DNA of 5,952 bases from Bacillota bacterium (lineage in GTDB: Bacteria; Bacillota; UBA4882; UBA8346). The translations under genes and the position numbers were made by a program. The notes below the pieces were generated by a model. It was not told the origin of the DNA and did no database searches. It saw only the letters and a list, made by a program, of their open reading frames with translations. Below, piece after piece: positions 4,176 to 5,952 of the stretch (positions within the stretch are counted from its first letter, which is position 1; the number at the start of each line of letters is the position of its first letter). Where the stretch lies: assembly GCA_003501365.1 (NCBI GenBank), contig DNPP01000453.1:1-5952 (forward strand). Direction: 5' to 3'.

Positions 4176-5952
4176 TCAACCGAAATATGCCACCCCGGCT
4201 TCAAAGATCTGTTGGTCCTTCTCACCTGGGATATTTTTCGCCACATTTGGTCCGATGCGTTCGGAGTGCCCCATTTTGCCCAAAACACGTCCATCCGGGC
4301 TGGTAATCCCCTCAATGGCTTCAACAGAACCATTGGGATTATAGGGAATATCATTGGTGGCTTTACCGGTCAAATCCACATATTGGGTAGCAATCTGGCC
4401 ATGTTTGGCTAAGTTTGTCACCACCGCCCGGTCGGCAACAAAGCGGCCTTCCCCATGCGAAACTGCAATGGTGTGAATATCCCCTAACTTCACATTGGCA
4501 AACCAGGGTGAAAGATTGGAGACGATTTGGGTATGAACCATACATGAAACATGACGGCCGATGCTATTATAGGTCAAGGTTGGATCGCTTGCAGCAGTCT
4601 CGCGAATCTCTCCAAAAGGCACCAACCCCAGCTTAATCAATGCTTGAAAGCCATTACAGATTCCCAACATCAGCCCGTCTCTTTCATTGAGCAATTGGGT
4701 CACCGCTTCTTTGATGTAGGGATTACGAAACGCTGTCGCGATAAACTTGCCGGAGCCGTCCGGCTCATCACCGGCGCTAAAGCCCCCCGGTAACATGATA
4801 ATCTGCGAATTACAGATCGCTTTTACCATGGTCTTAATCGTGCTTTCAATATCGGCCGCAGTCAGATTTCTAAACACCAAAGTCGAGACTTCGGCGCCTG
4901 CCCGTTTAAAGGCCTTGGCGCTATCGTATTCACAATTGGTACCCGGAAAAACCGGTATCAAAACCCTTGGTTTCGCTAAATGCGGTAATGGCTTGATACG
5001 TTTCGGAGCCTCATAACGAAAACGCTCAGGCGCTTCGCCGATACTTGAAACTGTAGTTGGAAAGATCGGCTCCAATGGCCCGGTCCAAACGGTTAAAGCC
5101 GCTTTTAGATCAATATTGACTCCATTTACCAATATAGCCGGCTCTGCCTGAGTATGACCGAGCACCTGATATTCAAAGCCTTCACCTACCAAGCTTGGAT
5201 CCTCTGCGGCCGAAAGTTCCAGGAGCAGAGAACCGTAATCCGGAGCAAACAACCGTTCAAGCGGTTGCTGGCCGGCGAAGACGAAACCAATCTGATTTCC
5301 AAAGCACATTTTAGTGATGGCTTCGGCGAGGCCGCCGGTTCGAACCGAATGAGCGGCGCTTACTCTGCCTGCTTTGATTAATTCATGAATCCGCCGATAA
5401 TTGGTAGTTAACGCCTCAAAATCTGGTAGCTCCTGGTGATCGCGTTTCAATGGAACCAGGATTACTTGACTGCCTATATGTTTAAACTCGGGTGAGATGA
5501 CTTGACGCACATCGACAGCAGCCAATGCAAAAGCTACCAAAGTCGGCGGCACCGTCAAATCCTTAAAAGTGCCGGACATGCTGTCCTTACCGCCAATAGC
5601 CGCCACTCCCAGCTTTAGCTGAGTATAATATGCTCCCAACAGAGCTGCAAAGGGCTTTCCCCAAGCGTAGCTGTTTGCCCCCAGTTTCTCAAAGTACTCC
5701 TGCAGGGTAAGACGGATCTTCTGATGATCGCCCCCGGCGGCTACAACTTTGGCCACCGCTTCCACGATCGCATAGACACCGCCGTGAAATGGACTCCATT
5801 TTCCAAACTCCGGGTTATAGCCATAAGACATTAAGGTCCCGGTGGTGGTATCCCCATCAAGCACCGGTAGTTTGGCAGCCATCGCCTCAACCGGGGTCAA
5901 TTGGTAGCGACCGCCGAAAGGCAACAATACACTCCCGGCTCCAATAGTACTA
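4176..5952 (-). CDS. purL: Phosphoribosylformylglycinamidine synthase, single-chain form, C-terminal part
   Basis: Converts FGAR, ATP and glutamine to FGAM, the fourth step of purine synthesis; cytoplasmic. The window shows the last 591 residues; the frame is open to the right edge and the N-terminal half is outside. The visible part begins STIGAGSVLLPFGGRYQL, continues through the second synthase (AIRS-like) half with DGDTTTGTLMSYGYNPE and AIGGKDSMSGTF, and ends in a class I glutamine amidotransferase domain starting near visible residue 328 (PRVLIPVFPGTNCEYDSAKAF). That domain has LPGGFSAGDE, the nucleophile Cys in GICNGFQAL (codon 4656-4658), SHGEGRF, and the His and Glu of KMGHSERIG, so glutaminase activity looks intact. 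This matches the large PurL with fused glutaminase seen in clostridia and proteobacteria rather than the split PurL/PurQ/PurS of Bacillus. A TTG or GTG inside the visible part is not the start. No other purine gene follows it downstream. Confidence 0.95.
   Translation of the reverse strand, partial: STIGAGSVLLPFGGRYQLTPVEAMAAKLPVLDGDTTTGTLMSYGYNPEFGKWSPFHGGVYAIVEAVAKVVAAGGDHQKIRLTLQEYFEKLGANSYAWGKPFAALLGAYYTQLKLGVAAIGGKDSMSGTFKDLTVPPTLVAFALAAVDVRQVISPEFKHIGSQVILVPLKRDHQELPDFEALTTNYRRIHELIKAGRVSAAHSVRTGGLAEAITKMCFGNQIGFVFAGQQPLERLFAPDYGSLLLELSAAEDPSLVGEGFEYQVLGHTQAEPAILVNGVNIDLKAALTVWTGPLEPIFPTTVSSIGEAPERFRYEAPKRIKPLPHLAKPRVLIPVFPGTNCEYDSAKAFKRAGAEVSTLVFRNLTAADIESTIKTMVKAICNSQIIMLPGGFSAGDEPDGSGKFIATAFRNPYIKEAVTQLLNERDGLMLGICNGFQALIKLGLVPFGEIRETAASDPTLTYNSIGRHVSCMVHTQIVSNLSPWFANVKLGDIHTIAVSHGEGRFVADRAVVTNLAKHGQIATQYVDLTGKATNDIPYNPNGSVEAIEGITSPDGRVLGKMGHSERIGPNVAKNIPGEKDQQIFEAGVAYFG

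Overview
The window reads as chromosome of an anaerobic, Firmicutes-like (Clostridia-type) bacterium. Evidence: a class II, B12-dependent ribonucleotide reductase start; a HydB/HydC (NuoF/NuoE-like) flavin and iron-sulfur pair of the kind found with soluble hydrogenases of anaerobes; a single-chain PurL with its own glutaminase domain, as in clostridia; G-rich ribosome binding sites (GGGGGG, GGGAGGG, AGGGGG); and AT-rich gaps between moderately GC-rich genes. The lineage is inferred from these traits only.

All five genes lie on the minus strand, so transcription runs from high to low coordinates. From the right edge: the 3' part of purL (4176-5952, cut by the window edge), a 213-base gap, a small membrane-anchored SPOR-domain protein (3396-3962) followed by an intrinsic terminator (3282-3309), hydC (2617-3135), a 305-base non-coding gap holding palindromes and a possible second promoter, hydB (521-2311) followed by a strong intrinsic terminator (466-495), and the first 109 codons of nrdJ (1-329, cut by the window edge).

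HydC and HydB together would form an NAD(P)H-oxidising/reducing flavin and Fe-S module. No catalytic hydrogenase or formate dehydrogenase subunit sits beside them: the unit is bounded upstream by the SPOR-gene terminator and downstream by the hydB terminator, so the partner must be encoded elsewhere.

The clearest regulatory signal is in front of nrdJ: two NrdR-type boxes whose centres are 31 bp apart overlap the spacer and likely start site of a good sigma-A type promoter. I saw no mobile element, CRISPR array, tRNA or rRNA, and no evidence of an unknown multi-gene system; the noteworthy points are the orphan HydBC pair, its palindromes, and the NrdR operator.
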